NCBI RefSeq assembly: GCF_005924265.1
Contig: NZ_VCLB01000007.1
Location: 62,001 to 126,000, forward strand
DNA: 64,000 bases
From: Martelella lutilitoris
Lineage (GTDB): Bacteria; Pseudomonadota; Alphaproteobacteria; Rhizobiales; Rhizobiaceae
Direction of reading: 5' to 3'
The first letter of the stretch is position 1, and each line of letters opens with the position of its first letter. Shown here in pieces: positions 37,375-45,394 of this stretch. The notes below the pieces were generated by a model. It made no database searches, was not told where the DNA came from, and was given only the letters and a program-made list of their open reading frames with translations. A program made the position numbers and the translations under genes.

Positions 37375-38493
37375 ATGAAAAAAGCACTTATCACGGGCAT
37401 AACGGGACAAGACGGTTCATATCTCACCGAATTTCTGCTTGAAAAAGGCTATGAGGTACACGGCATCAAGCGCCGCGCATCGCTTTTCAACACCCAGCGC
37501 GTCGATCACCTTTATGAGGATCCGCATTTCGACCATGCGCGCATGCGGCTGCACTACGGCGATCTGTCGGACACCTCGAACCTGACCCGGCTCATTCGCG
37601 ACATCGAGCCCGATGAGATCTACAATCTCGGCGCCCAGTCGCATGTCGCCGTTTCGTTCGAGGCGCCGGAATACACCGCCGACGTAGACGGAACCGGCGC
37701 GCTGCGGCTGCTGGAGGCCGTTCGCTTCCTCGGGCTGGAGAAGAAGACGCGCTTCTACCAGGCCTCGACCTCGGAGCTCTACGGCCTGGTGCAGGAAATA
37801 CCGCAGCGCGAGACGACGCCGTTTCATCCCCGCAGCCCCTATGCGGTCGCCAAGCTCTATGCCTACTGGATCACGGTGAACTATCGCGAAGCCTATGGCA
37901 TGTATGCCTGCAACGGCATTCTGTTCAACCATGAAAGCCCGCGCCGCGGCGAGACCTTCGTCACGCGCAAGATCACCCGCGGCCTGTCGAACATCGCGCT
38001 CGGCCTGGAGCCTTGCCTTTACATGGGCAATATCGACAGCCTGCGCGACTGGGGACACGCCAAGGACTATGTCCGCATGCAGTGGATGATGCTGCAGCAG
38101 GATGCGCCGGAAGACTTCGTCATCGCCACCGGGGTTCAGTATTCGGTCAGGGAGTTCATCACCTGGGCGGCCTCGGACCTCGGGATCAGCCTTGAATTCT
38201 CCGGCGAGGGCGTCGACGAGATCGGCACGGTCTCCCATGTCGAGGGCGACCTCGCGCCGAATGTGAAGGTCGGCGATGTGATCGTCAGGATCGATCCGCG
38301 CTATTTCCGCCCCGCCGAGGTGGACACGCTGCTCGGCGATCCGACCAAGGCGAAGGAAAAGCTCGGCTGGGTGCCGGAGATCACGGCCCGCGAGATGTGC
38401 CGCGAGATGGTCGCCTCCGATCACAAGGCCGCCCGGCGCTACGCGCTCCTGAAGGCGCACGGGCTGGATCTGCCCGTCAGTCTGGAGGGTTGA
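37375..38493 (+). CDS. gmd: GDP-mannose 4,6-dehydratase
   Basis: Converts GDP-D-mannose to GDP-4-keto-6-deoxymannose; 372 residues. The Rossmann motif [19 protein letters not shown], the [18 protein letters not shown] signature, and the catalytic Thr and Tyr-x3-Lys ([20 protein letters not shown]) are intact, as is [20 protein letters not shown] 37375 gives the usual N-terminus MKKALITG. It lies two bases before fcl, the next enzyme in the pathway to GDP-L-fucose. Confidence 0.97.
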   Translation: MKKALITGITGQDGSYLTEFLLEKGYEVHGIKRRASLFNTQRVDHLYEDPHFDHARMRLHYGDLSDTSNLTRLIRDIEPDEIYNLGAQSHVAVSFEAPEYTADVDGTGALRLLEAVRFLGLEKKTRFYQASTSELYGLVQEIPQRETTPFHPRSPYAVAKLYAYWITVNYREAYGMYACNGILFNHESPRRGETFVTRKITRGLSNIALGLEPCLYMGNIDSLRDWGHAKDYVRMQWMMLQQDAPEDFVIATGVQYSVREFITWAASDLGISLEFSGEGVDEIGTVSHVEGDLAPNVKVGDVIVRIDPRYFRPAEVDTLLGDPTKAKEKLGWVPEITAREMCREMVASDHKAARRYALLKAHGLDLPVSLEG

Positions 38494-38495
38494 GG

Positions 38496-39425
38496 ATGAG
38501 CTACGACCTTTCGGGAAAGCGGGTCTGGGTTGCCGGACATCGCGGCATGGTGGGCGGCGCCTTGGTGCGCCGTCTTGAAGGCGAGGGATGCGAGATCGTT
38601 ACCGCGGGACGCGACGTGGTCGATCTGGTGGACCAGAAGGCAGTGCACGCCTTCATGGCGGAGGCGAAGCTTGATGTGGTCGTGGTCGCCGCCGCCAAGG
38701 TCGGCGGGATTCTGGCCAATGACACGCATCCGGTCGATTTCCTCTACGACAATCTGATGATCGAGAGCAACATCATCCACGCGGCCCATGAATCGGACGT
38801 GGAGCGGCTGCTGTTCCTCGGCTCGTCCTGCATCTATCCGAAGATGGCCCCGCAGCCGATTCCGGAAGACGCCCTGCTGACCGGGCCGCTGGAGCCGACG
38901 AACGAGTGGTATGCGATCGCCAAGATCGCCGGCATCAAGCTGTGCCAGGCCTATCGCAAGCAATATGGCCGCGACTGGATCTCGGCGATGCCGACGAACC
39001 TCTACGGGCCGGGCGACAATTACGACCTGCAGTCCTCCCACGTGCTGCCGGCGCTGATCCGCAAGTTCCACGAGGCGAAGCAGGCGGGCGCCGCGGAGGT
39101 GGTCGTGTGGGGCACGGGCACGCCGCTGCGCGAATTCCTCCACTGCGACGACCTCGCCGACGCGCTGGTGTTCCTGCTGAAGGAATATTCCGGCTATGAC
39201 CATGTCAATGTCGGCTCGGGCGCGGAGGTGACGATCCGCGAACTCGCCGAGACGATCGCCGCGGTCGTCGGCTACGAAGCCCGGCTCACCTTCGACAGCA
39301 CGAAGCCCGACGGCACGCCGCGCAAGCTCATGGACAGCAGCCGGCTGCACGCCATGGGCTGGAACCGCGCCCGCTCGCTGAAGGACGGCGTTGCGGATGC
39401 GTATGAGGCTTTTCTGAAAGACTAA
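38496..39425 (+). CDS. fcl: GDP-L-fucose synthase
   Basis: Epimerase-reductase of 309 residues that turns GDP-4-keto-6-deoxymannose into GDP-L-fucose. Cofactor site [18 protein letters not shown]; the catalytic Ser and Tyr-x3-Lys lie in [10 protein letters not shown] and [17 protein letters not shown]; the family string [13 protein letters not shown] is present. The TGAGGATG junction places the ATG two bases after the gmd stop. Together with gmd it shows that the cell can supply L-fucose for the polysaccharide made by the neighbouring genes. Confidence 0.97.
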   Translation: MSYDLSGKRVWVAGHRGMVGGALVRRLEGEGCEIVTAGRDVVDLVDQKAVHAFMAEAKLDVVVVAAAKVGGILANDTHPVDFLYDNLMIESNIIHAAHESDVERLLFLGSSCIYPKMAPQPIPEDALLTGPLEPTNEWYAIAKIAGIKLCQAYRKQYGRDWISAMPTNLYGPGDNYDLQSSHVLPALIRKFHEAKQAGAAEVVVWGTGTPLREFLHCDDLADALVFLLKEYSGYDHVNVGSGAEVTIRELAETIAAVVGYEARLTFDSTKPDGTPRKLMDSSRLHAMGWNRARSLKDGVADAYEAFLKD

Positions 39426-39554
39426 AGCCTTTGAGGTTTTATACTTTGTGTAAAACGCTAATCCAATTTTGCCAGCTGACCTGCCCTTCTGTAATTCCTA
39501 GGAGGATTTCGATACAAAAATAATTATGAAGTTGCGTTTTCATGGAAAAAAATA

Positions 39555-41030
39555 ATGATTGAAGCTACAGTGGAAAAGGTAAGGCGTAATTTTTTACGAT
39601 CTTCCTTTATAATTGTTTTATCCTTTTTGGTAACTGCAACGACTAATATTTTACTTATCTCGTGGCTCACTAAAAATGGCGGCTTTAAACTGGTCGGCAT
39701 CTGGGGCCTCTTGAGCGCAGTAGTCATGTACATTACAATTCTTGATTTCGGTTTTATTAATGCCCTGACTCGAAAAATGGCGATCGATGGTCCTCTAGCC
39801 ACAATTCCTATAATACGTTGGTTGATTTCAAGGTTTTTGACTGTTGTCACTCCGGTTCTTTTATTGCTGTACCTGTTGTCTTTCGTCATGCATCAGCACA
39901 GCGACAAGCTGATTGGATTCGCTTTTGCTTCTTGTGCTGGAGCAATACAGGTACTAGGCGGATGGCTAATAAGTCTAAGGCTCGGATCGCACGAGCAGTT
40001 TTGGTTTAACGCCACAGTGATTGCGCGCGTACTTGTGCAAGCTATCGTAATAATATTTTTTTTTCATGCATATTTCGACAATCCATTTGCTTTTCTCGGG
40101 TTTTCTTTTTTCGCAGGTTCATTTGTAGAGATACTACTAGACTTAGTTCTGTCCTATAAGTTCTTAAGTGATTGGACCGTATCGAAATCGTCAAAGACGA
40201 ACTTCAGTGATGTCAGAAGTATGTCGAAAGGATTTGGCGTCGCTCACATATTGCAGAAAGCGCAGGAGCCTACTTGGCGGATGCTATCGGCTTCTTTTGG
40301 CGGGACAGCTGCACTCGGCGTTTTCACTGTGGCTATTAGAATTCCATCTGTGATCAACTCCTCGATAGGCCAGGCGCAGAGAGCTCTGTTGCCCGGGCTT
40401 GGTCAACTTCAGACGACTAACGATACCAGCGGTATACGAAATTTGATTCGCGACGGCATTCTTGTCCAAATGGTCATAGTGGTACCCGGTTTTATCGTGC
40501 TACTTTCACTAAGCCAGTTATTCCTGGACGTTTGGTTGGGAGAAAGTGCGACAAACGAGTTGCTTTATTCGACGCGGCTGATGGCAATTGCCTTCCTGAT
40601 CCAGTGCCCGGTAATACCCTTCTTTTGGGCGCTTCAAGCTCTTGGTGACGCACGTAAGATAGCCTACACTACAGCGGCTACTTTGTCGTTCGTTTGCATC
40701 TTCGGCGCTGCTGCTTTGAAAATAGGTGACGGCTCCGTTGTATGGTATGCAATGGTATTCGTTCTTTCGGGTGTCATTCACGTCGGAATGATCCTATGGT
40801 GGAGCGAACGGCGCTGGAATGTTGTTCGGTCAAGCCTGAAGCTTATTGCGTGGACGCGTTTATCTATTTTTCTCGTAGGCGTTGCACTGCTGGCTTGGTA
40901 CGCTCAGACGATGCGCGTTTCGGGTTTGGCATGGGTTAATCTGATGACCAGCGCAGTCATATTCGGTGTGCCTTATTTGTTCGCGGTGACTTTGATCTAC
41001 AAGAAAAAGTTACTTGTTAGATCCGTCTGA
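39555..41030 (+). CDS. Polysaccharide flippase (Wzx-like, MATE/MOP superfamily)
   Basis: Integral membrane protein of 491 residues with about twelve to fourteen hydrophobic helices, in the layout of O-antigen/exopolysaccharide flippases that move lipid-linked repeat units across the inner membrane. The N-terminal SSFIIVLSFLVTATTNILLISWLTK-like first helix and the paired helices after residue 300 fit. Sequence is poorly conserved, as usual for Wzx. The gene is visibly AT-richer than gmd-fcl before it, a common feature of wzx genes and of horizontally exchanged cassettes. The polymerase-like gene follows 52 bases later. Confidence 0.8.
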   Translation: MIEATVEKVRRNFLRSSFIIVLSFLVTATTNILLISWLTKNGGFKLVGIWGLLSAVVMYITILDFGFINALTRKMAIDGPLATIPIIRWLISRFLTVVTPVLLLLYLLSFVMHQHSDKLIGFAFASCAGAIQVLGGWLISLRLGSHEQFWFNATVIARVLVQAIVIIFFFHAYFDNPFAFLGFSFFAGSFVEILLDLVLSYKFLSDWTVSKSSKTNFSDVRSMSKGFGVAHILQKAQEPTWRMLSASFGGTAALGVFTVAIRIPSVINSSIGQAQRALLPGLGQLQTTNDTSGIRNLIRDGILVQMVIVVPGFIVLLSLSQLFLDVWLGESATNELLYSTRLMAIAFLIQCPVIPFFWALQALGDARKIAYTTAATLSFVCIFGAAALKIGDGSVVWYAMVFVLSGVIHVGMILWWSERRWNVVRSSLKLIAWTRLSIFLVGVALLAWYAQTMRVSGLAWVNLMTSAVIFGVPYLFAVTLIYKKKLLVRSV

Positions 41031-41082
41031 CTATCCGTAGCGCTCAAATGCATAATTCTCTTTTTGGATAGATTTTCAAGTC

Positions 41083-42390
41083 ATGACTGAGTTGATGCAT
41101 AGCAGAATACGCAATAATGCGGGTTTCAAGGAGCATTCTGATAGCCGCTTGGTTTTTTTCTGTGGTATTTTCGGCGTCTTTGTACTCTCTAGGTTCAGTA
41201 ATTTTTTATTCTCTACCCCTTTTGGGTATATGGCAGAAGCTCCCATTTTTTTGTGCGCCCTTTACTTCGTGTTTTTTTTCAAAGTAAAGGTTGCCTTTGT
41301 AAAAAGGATTTTTTTATTTACAATTTTGTTTTTTATATTTATTTTTCCTTTTTCTTTGATTAGTATTGTAAAGGGGATACCCTTTTTTGGCGTGTATTCT
41401 GACGTCAGATCAATGTATATTCTGTTTATATTTACGTATATTTTAAACAAATCTGATAGTGATAGTGTTGAAAAATTCATTTATTTTTCATCTTTTTTTG
41501 CGATAGCGGGAACCGCTCTGTATTTATTTGTCGGATCTGTGGGAATTATTCCTAGCTATGCTGAGAGTGCGAGTGTCTCTGGGAAGCAATTTACCCCGGT
41601 TTACTATATGTTCCCAATGATATTAATTTCTATGAGATACAGGAATTCCAAATTGGTTTTCTTGTCATTGATTTTATGTTCTTATATGCTTTTGTTTGTG
41701 GCATTTAGGCAAGTATTTATTCTCACAGCTGCGGCTACTGTTGCATATTTGTTTGTTTTGACGCGTAGGGTAACGGGTCGAGCTCTTTCTTTGATTTTTT
41801 ATTTTCTGTTATCACTTGTTTTCTCCCTTGTGCTGATGTTTGGCTTTGCGTCAAAGAAAGGGGTTACAAATATTCTATACGGAATAGCTGATCTAATGGA
41901 ATCCGCAGGTATACCTTATCACTATCAGTATCAGCTCGTTTTAAAAACCGCTGCTACATTGAACGGGGTGTATAGGAGTGAGGGTGATCGTATTTATTAT
42001 TATTACGCAAAAAATATTTTTAATTTTGAAAAATTTTGGTGGCCACGAGGGATAGGTCAAAAATACAGTATCGGAGATCCAGATATTTGGGCTGGAAATA
42101 CATTGGATAATTCATTTATTTTCTTTAATTATCACTTTTCTATTTTTGTAATGTTGATATTGTTGGTAGCTTATGTATCATTCTTTTTTTATAATTTGTT
42201 CCGTCAGGAGTTCGTAAACGTACCTGTCTATCTCGCCTGTTTTTCAGCATTTAGTCTCTTCGTTTATTTCAGGGCCTATGTCTTTCTGGACATCTCGATC
42301 GCAATCAGTTTCGCCTTTTTCCTGACTGCGGTCGCGATTTCGGGTCGCTCCAGAACCTCGGGCGGCCCTCTGCGTGGATCATTGCGATGA
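41083..42390 (+). CDS. Polysaccharide polymerase (Wzy-like)
   Basis: Membrane protein of 435 residues with ten or more hydrophobic segments and a larger external loop between about 270 and 340 (KTAATLNGVYRSEGDRIYYYY...), the usual pattern of O-antigen/EPS polymerases. No strong motif exists in this family, so the call rests on topology and on the position between a flippase and a glycosyltransferase. The gene is the most AT-rich of the window apart from the last 100 bases, which return to GC-rich. It overlaps the next gene by 4 bases (ATGA). Confidence 0.75.
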   Translation: MTELMHSRIRNNAGFKEHSDSRLVFFCGIFGVFVLSRFSNFLFSTPFGYMAEAPIFLCALYFVFFFKVKVAFVKRIFLFTILFFIFIFPFSLISIVKGIPFFGVYSDVRSMYILFIFTYILNKSDSDSVEKFIYFSSFFAIAGTALYLFVGSVGIIPSYAESASVSGKQFTPVYYMFPMILISMRYRNSKLVFLSLILCSYMLLFVAFRQVFILTAAATVAYLFVLTRRVTGRALSLIFYFLLSLVFSLVLMFGFASKKGVTNILYGIADLMESAGIPYHYQYQLVLKTAATLNGVYRSEGDRIYYYYAKNIFNFEKFWWPRGIGQKYSIGDPDIWAGNTLDNSFIFFNYHFSIFVMLILLVAYVSFFFYNLFRQEFVNVPVYLACFSAFSLFVYFRAYVFLDISIAISFAFFLTAVAISGRSRTSGGPLRGSLR

Positions 42391-43529
42391 AAACCTTCAC
42401 CTATTTTGAACCCAAGACCGAGGGGCACAGCGCCATCTGGGCCACCTGGCTGCTCGAGCGGCTGCTGCGCCACGAGGCGGGCATGCCGGTGCGGCTGGCG
42501 GCGGGCGCGGCGCTGATCGAGCGTTTGCCGGCGGCCCTCAGGGGCGATCCGGCGCTTTCGATCGATCCGTTGCCGGACGGCGAGATGCGCGCCCTGATGG
42601 AGGGAAGCCTTGTCGCACGGGGCCTTGCGCAATGGGGCAAGGCGCGGCGGCTGCTTGCCGAGCGGCCGGGCGTCTGTTTCATTCCGGCCTTCGACCACGC
42701 GCTGCTCGGCGCCTGCGTCGACCGGCGGCCCGTCGACGGCATCATCACCGGCATCATCTTCCGTCCGCCGAACCATTTCGGCCTCAGGCCGTCCCTGAAG
42801 GGCAGGGTGGATACGGCGCGCCGCCGCGCCATGTATTTCGCCTCCCGGCGCCGCGCCACGCCCTTCCTGTTCACGCTCGACGAGACGGCGGCCCGCGACA
42901 GGATGACTGCCGGTCGGCTGCTGTTTTCGCCCGATCCCGCGCCCGACCTCTCGCTGCTGGCGGTGCCTGGCCGCAAGTCCCGCGATGACGGCCGCCGGGG
43001 CCTGCTGATCTTCGGCGCGCTCTCCCGCCGCAAGGGCGTGGTGACGCTGCTGCGCGCGATCCGCCATATCGCGCCCGAGAGGCAGCGCGGTCTTGCCCTG
43101 CGCTTGGTCGGACGCATCGCCGGGGAGGACAGGGCGGAGATCGAGGCGGCGCTTTCCGAATGCAGGTCCGCAAACCCCGACATGGCGATCGAGCTGGTGG
43201 ACCGCTTCGTGACCGACGCGGAACTGGCGCAGGAGGTCGTCAATTGCGATGTGGTGCTTGCCCCCTACCAGAACCATGTGGGCTCGTCCGGGGTGCTGTT
43301 CTGGGCCGCTGCGGCCGGAAAGCCGGTAATTGCCCAGGAGACCGGCCTGATGGGCTATCAGGCGCGCCTGCACCGGCTCGGCACGACCACCGACACGACC
43401 GACCCGCAAGCGCTGGCGCGGGCGATCGAGGGCGAGCCGGCGATTTCGCGCGAGGATGCGCAGGCCTTCGTCGCCGAGCATACGGCGGATAATTTCGCGC
43501 GATCCATTTTTGACCGGCTTCTGGCTTGA
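42387..43529 (+). CDS. Glycosyltransferase (GT-B fold)
   Basis: A 380-residue soluble glycosyltransferase. The C-terminal half has the GT4-type pattern: GLLIFGALSRRKGVVTLLRA, LRLVGRIAGED, NCDVVLAPYQNHVGSSGVLFWAAAAGKPVIAQETGLMG. It is translationally coupled to the polymerase gene although its GC content is much higher, so the boundary between AT-rich cassette and GC-rich backbone falls at this junction. It probably adds one sugar of the repeat unit. Confidence 0.83.
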   Translation: MKTFTYFEPKTEGHSAIWATWLLERLLRHEAGMPVRLAAGAALIERLPAALRGDPALSIDPLPDGEMRALMEGSLVARGLAQWGKARRLLAERPGVCFIPAFDHALLGACVDRRPVDGIITGIIFRPPNHFGLRPSLKGRVDTARRRAMYFASRRRATPFLFTLDETAARDRMTAGRLLFSPDPAPDLSLLAVPGRKSRDDGRRGLLIFGALSRRKGVVTLLRAIRHIAPERQRGLALRLVGRIAGEDRAEIEAALSECRSANPDMAIELVDRFVTDAELAQEVVNCDVVLAPYQNHVGSSGVLFWAAAAGKPVIAQETGLMGYQARLHRLGTTTDTTDPQALARAIEGEPAISREDAQAFVAEHTADNFARSIFDRLLA

Positions 43530-43666
43530 ATTCTGCCCGCGGAGGGCATAACCCGCTGCTGGAACGTCCCGCATGCGCGGCGGACGCGCCTTGACGGCCG
43601 TCCGCCCCTCGCGCCACAAGCGGGGAGGGCGTGTGGCCCCGTATCCCGAGACGCAGGGGACAAGCT

Positions 43667-44623
43667 TTGAAGATCTGGATTTTGACGGACGGGAAGATCG
43701 GCGACCGGGTGCAGTGCCTGGGCGTCGTCTCGCGCCTCGGCGCCGAGGCAGAGGAGAAGGTGATCCAGCCCGGCAAGCCCTGGGAATGGTGGATGCCGCA
43801 TGGGCCGGTCCCGCCGAAGCATCGGCCCGGTCGGCCTGACAGCCCGATTTCGCCGCCTTTTCCCGATGTCGCGATTGCCAGCGGCAGGCGGATGGTGCCC
43901 TATCTGAAGGCGGTTAAGAAAGCCTCCGGCGGTAAAACCTTTACGGTGTTTCTGAAGGATCCGCGCATCGGCGCATCGGCGGCGGACCTGATCTGGATGC
44001 CGCGCCACGACCGGTTTCGCGCCGAAAATGTGCTGGTGACCGATACCGGTCCGCATCCGCTGACTGAGGAGGCGATTGCCGAAGCGGCAGCCGAGCGCCC
44101 GGAGGTCTGGGAAGAATTACCATCCCCCCGTCTCGGGCTCCTCATCGGCAATCCGGTCTCCGGCACGCGCGATGAGAGTGCTGCGCTTGACCATTTCATG
44201 GCGCAGATCGATCACGCGAGGAATGAAGTGGGCAGCATTATCGTCACCCAGTCGCGCCGCACGCCGGAAACCGTGATGTCGGCGCTGAGGGATCGGCTTT
44301 CCGGTTTTCCGCACTGGATCTGGTCGCCGGACGAGGCCAATCCCTACCGGGCGCTGCTCGGCTTCTGCGACATGCTGGCGGTGACGGGGGATTCCCACAA
44401 CATGGTCAGCGAAGCGCTTTCCACCGGCAAGCCGGTGTTTCCGCTCGCCCCTTATGCGCTCAACCCGAAGCTGGCGGGTTTTCTCAGTCGCCTTGAGGAG
44501 GCCGGGCAGACGCGGCCCTTCGATGGCCCGCTGCGCCCCTACGTTTATGACCGGGTGGATGCGACCGAGGAGATCGCCGCGGCGATCAGGCGCGGCCTCG
44601 CGGCGCACGGCCGCAAGGCCTGA
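43667..44623 (+). CDS. ELM1/GtrOC1-family putative nucleoside-diphosphate-sugar transferase
   Basis: A 318-residue protein of the mitochondrial fission ELM1-like family found in alphaproteobacteria: KIWILTDGKIGDRVQCLGV at the start, then PDVAIASGRRMVPYLKAV, VFLKDPRIGASAADLIWMPRHD and the C-terminal MLAVTGDSHNMVSEALSTGKPVF. The fold resembles GT-B glycosyltransferases and a role in glycan transfer is likely but unproven. Start is taken as TTG 43667 because AGGGGA lies at the right distance and the family N-terminus begins there; GTG 43631 is an alternative. It closes the plus-strand polysaccharide run. Confidence 0.8.
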   Translation: MKIWILTDGKIGDRVQCLGVVSRLGAEAEEKVIQPGKPWEWWMPHGPVPPKHRPGRPDSPISPPFPDVAIASGRRMVPYLKAVKKASGGKTFTVFLKDPRIGASAADLIWMPRHDRFRAENVLVTDTGPHPLTEEAIAEAAAERPEVWEELPSPRLGLLIGNPVSGTRDESAALDHFMAQIDHARNEVGSIIVTQSRRTPETVMSALRDRLSGFPHWIWSPDEANPYRALLGFCDMLAVTGDSHNMVSEALSTGKPVFPLAPYALNPKLAGFLSRLEEAGQTRPFDGPLRPYVYDRVDATEEIAAAIRRGLAAHGRKA

Positions 44624-44636
44624 TCGGCAGGCGGCG

Positions 44637-45305
44637 TCAGGCCGTGCGGATCGGATCTTCGGGAAAAGCGAGCTGTTCGCGCGCGCGCCATTCCGGCTTC
44701 ACGTAATTGATGATCAGCGATTTGCGCACGCCCTCGATCGGCCGTTTCTCGAATCCGTGCCAGGTGTTGTCCGCCGGCACGAAGATCATCGCCAGATTGG
44801 GACCGAAGGGCGAGCGGCCGATATGTTCTTCCTTGGAGGCGTAGATGTCGGTACCGAGCTTCTCATGCCCCGGCTCGTCGGAAAGATAGACGAGCAGGGT
44901 GAAAAGCTTGACGCCGATATCGGTATGCGGCTCCAGCCAGAAACCGTCCGTATCCTGAGCGTATTCGATCCGGAGGTTGGAGCCTTCGAGACTGGTGCCG
45001 AAGGTCTTTTCGATAAAACCGGCGACATCCGGGGACTGGAAGGCCGCCGCCACGGCCGCGCAGCTGTCATACTTCGCCTTGTTCTCCTGGTCGAAATAGT
45101 GCCGGCTCTTGTTGTGGACCTCGCGCGTGCCGGAAACGCCGCCGAGATCCGGCCGCGGAAAATCAAGGGCCTGAAGGTCGGCAAGCAGAGCCTCGGGAAA
45201 CAGGTCCTTGACCAGCCAATGCCGATAAGGGGCGGGATTTGCCTCGGCATTCGCAAACGCCGTTTTCACGTGTTCGCCGACATTGCCGTATTTCGCTTCA
45301 GTCAT
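44637..45305 (-). CDS. 2-oxoglutarate/Fe(II)-dependent oxygenase family protein
   Basis: A 222-residue double-stranded beta-helix protein. The facial-triad iron ligands are His127-x-Asp129 (EPHTDIG) and His183 (TWHGFEK), with Arg194 (GVRKSLIINY) as the likely 2-oxoglutarate anchor. Members hydroxylate proteins or small molecules; similar proteins in alphaproteobacteria are annotated only as 2OG-Fe(II) oxygenases. The start at 45305 precedes the conserved part; the frame opens upstream to 45350. It ends 14 bases from the ELM1-like gene, convergently. Confidence 0.85.
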   Translation of the reverse strand: MTEAKYGNVGEHVKTAFANAEANPAPYRHWLVKDLFPEALLADLQALDFPRPDLGGVSGTREVHNKSRHYFDQENKAKYDSCAAVAAAFQSPDVAGFIEKTFGTSLEGSNLRIEYAQDTDGFWLEPHTDIGVKLFTLLVYLSDEPGHEKLGTDIYASKEEHIGRSPFGPNLAMIFVPADNTWHGFEKRPIEGVRKSLIINYVKPEWRAREQLAFPEDPIRTA

Positions 45306-45394
45306 TTCCAAAACCATTCTTCGATTGAACTGGCGCAACCGTACATGCATCGCCGATGCCGCACAACTGCCGCGGGGATGAAGCGCGGGCCCGA

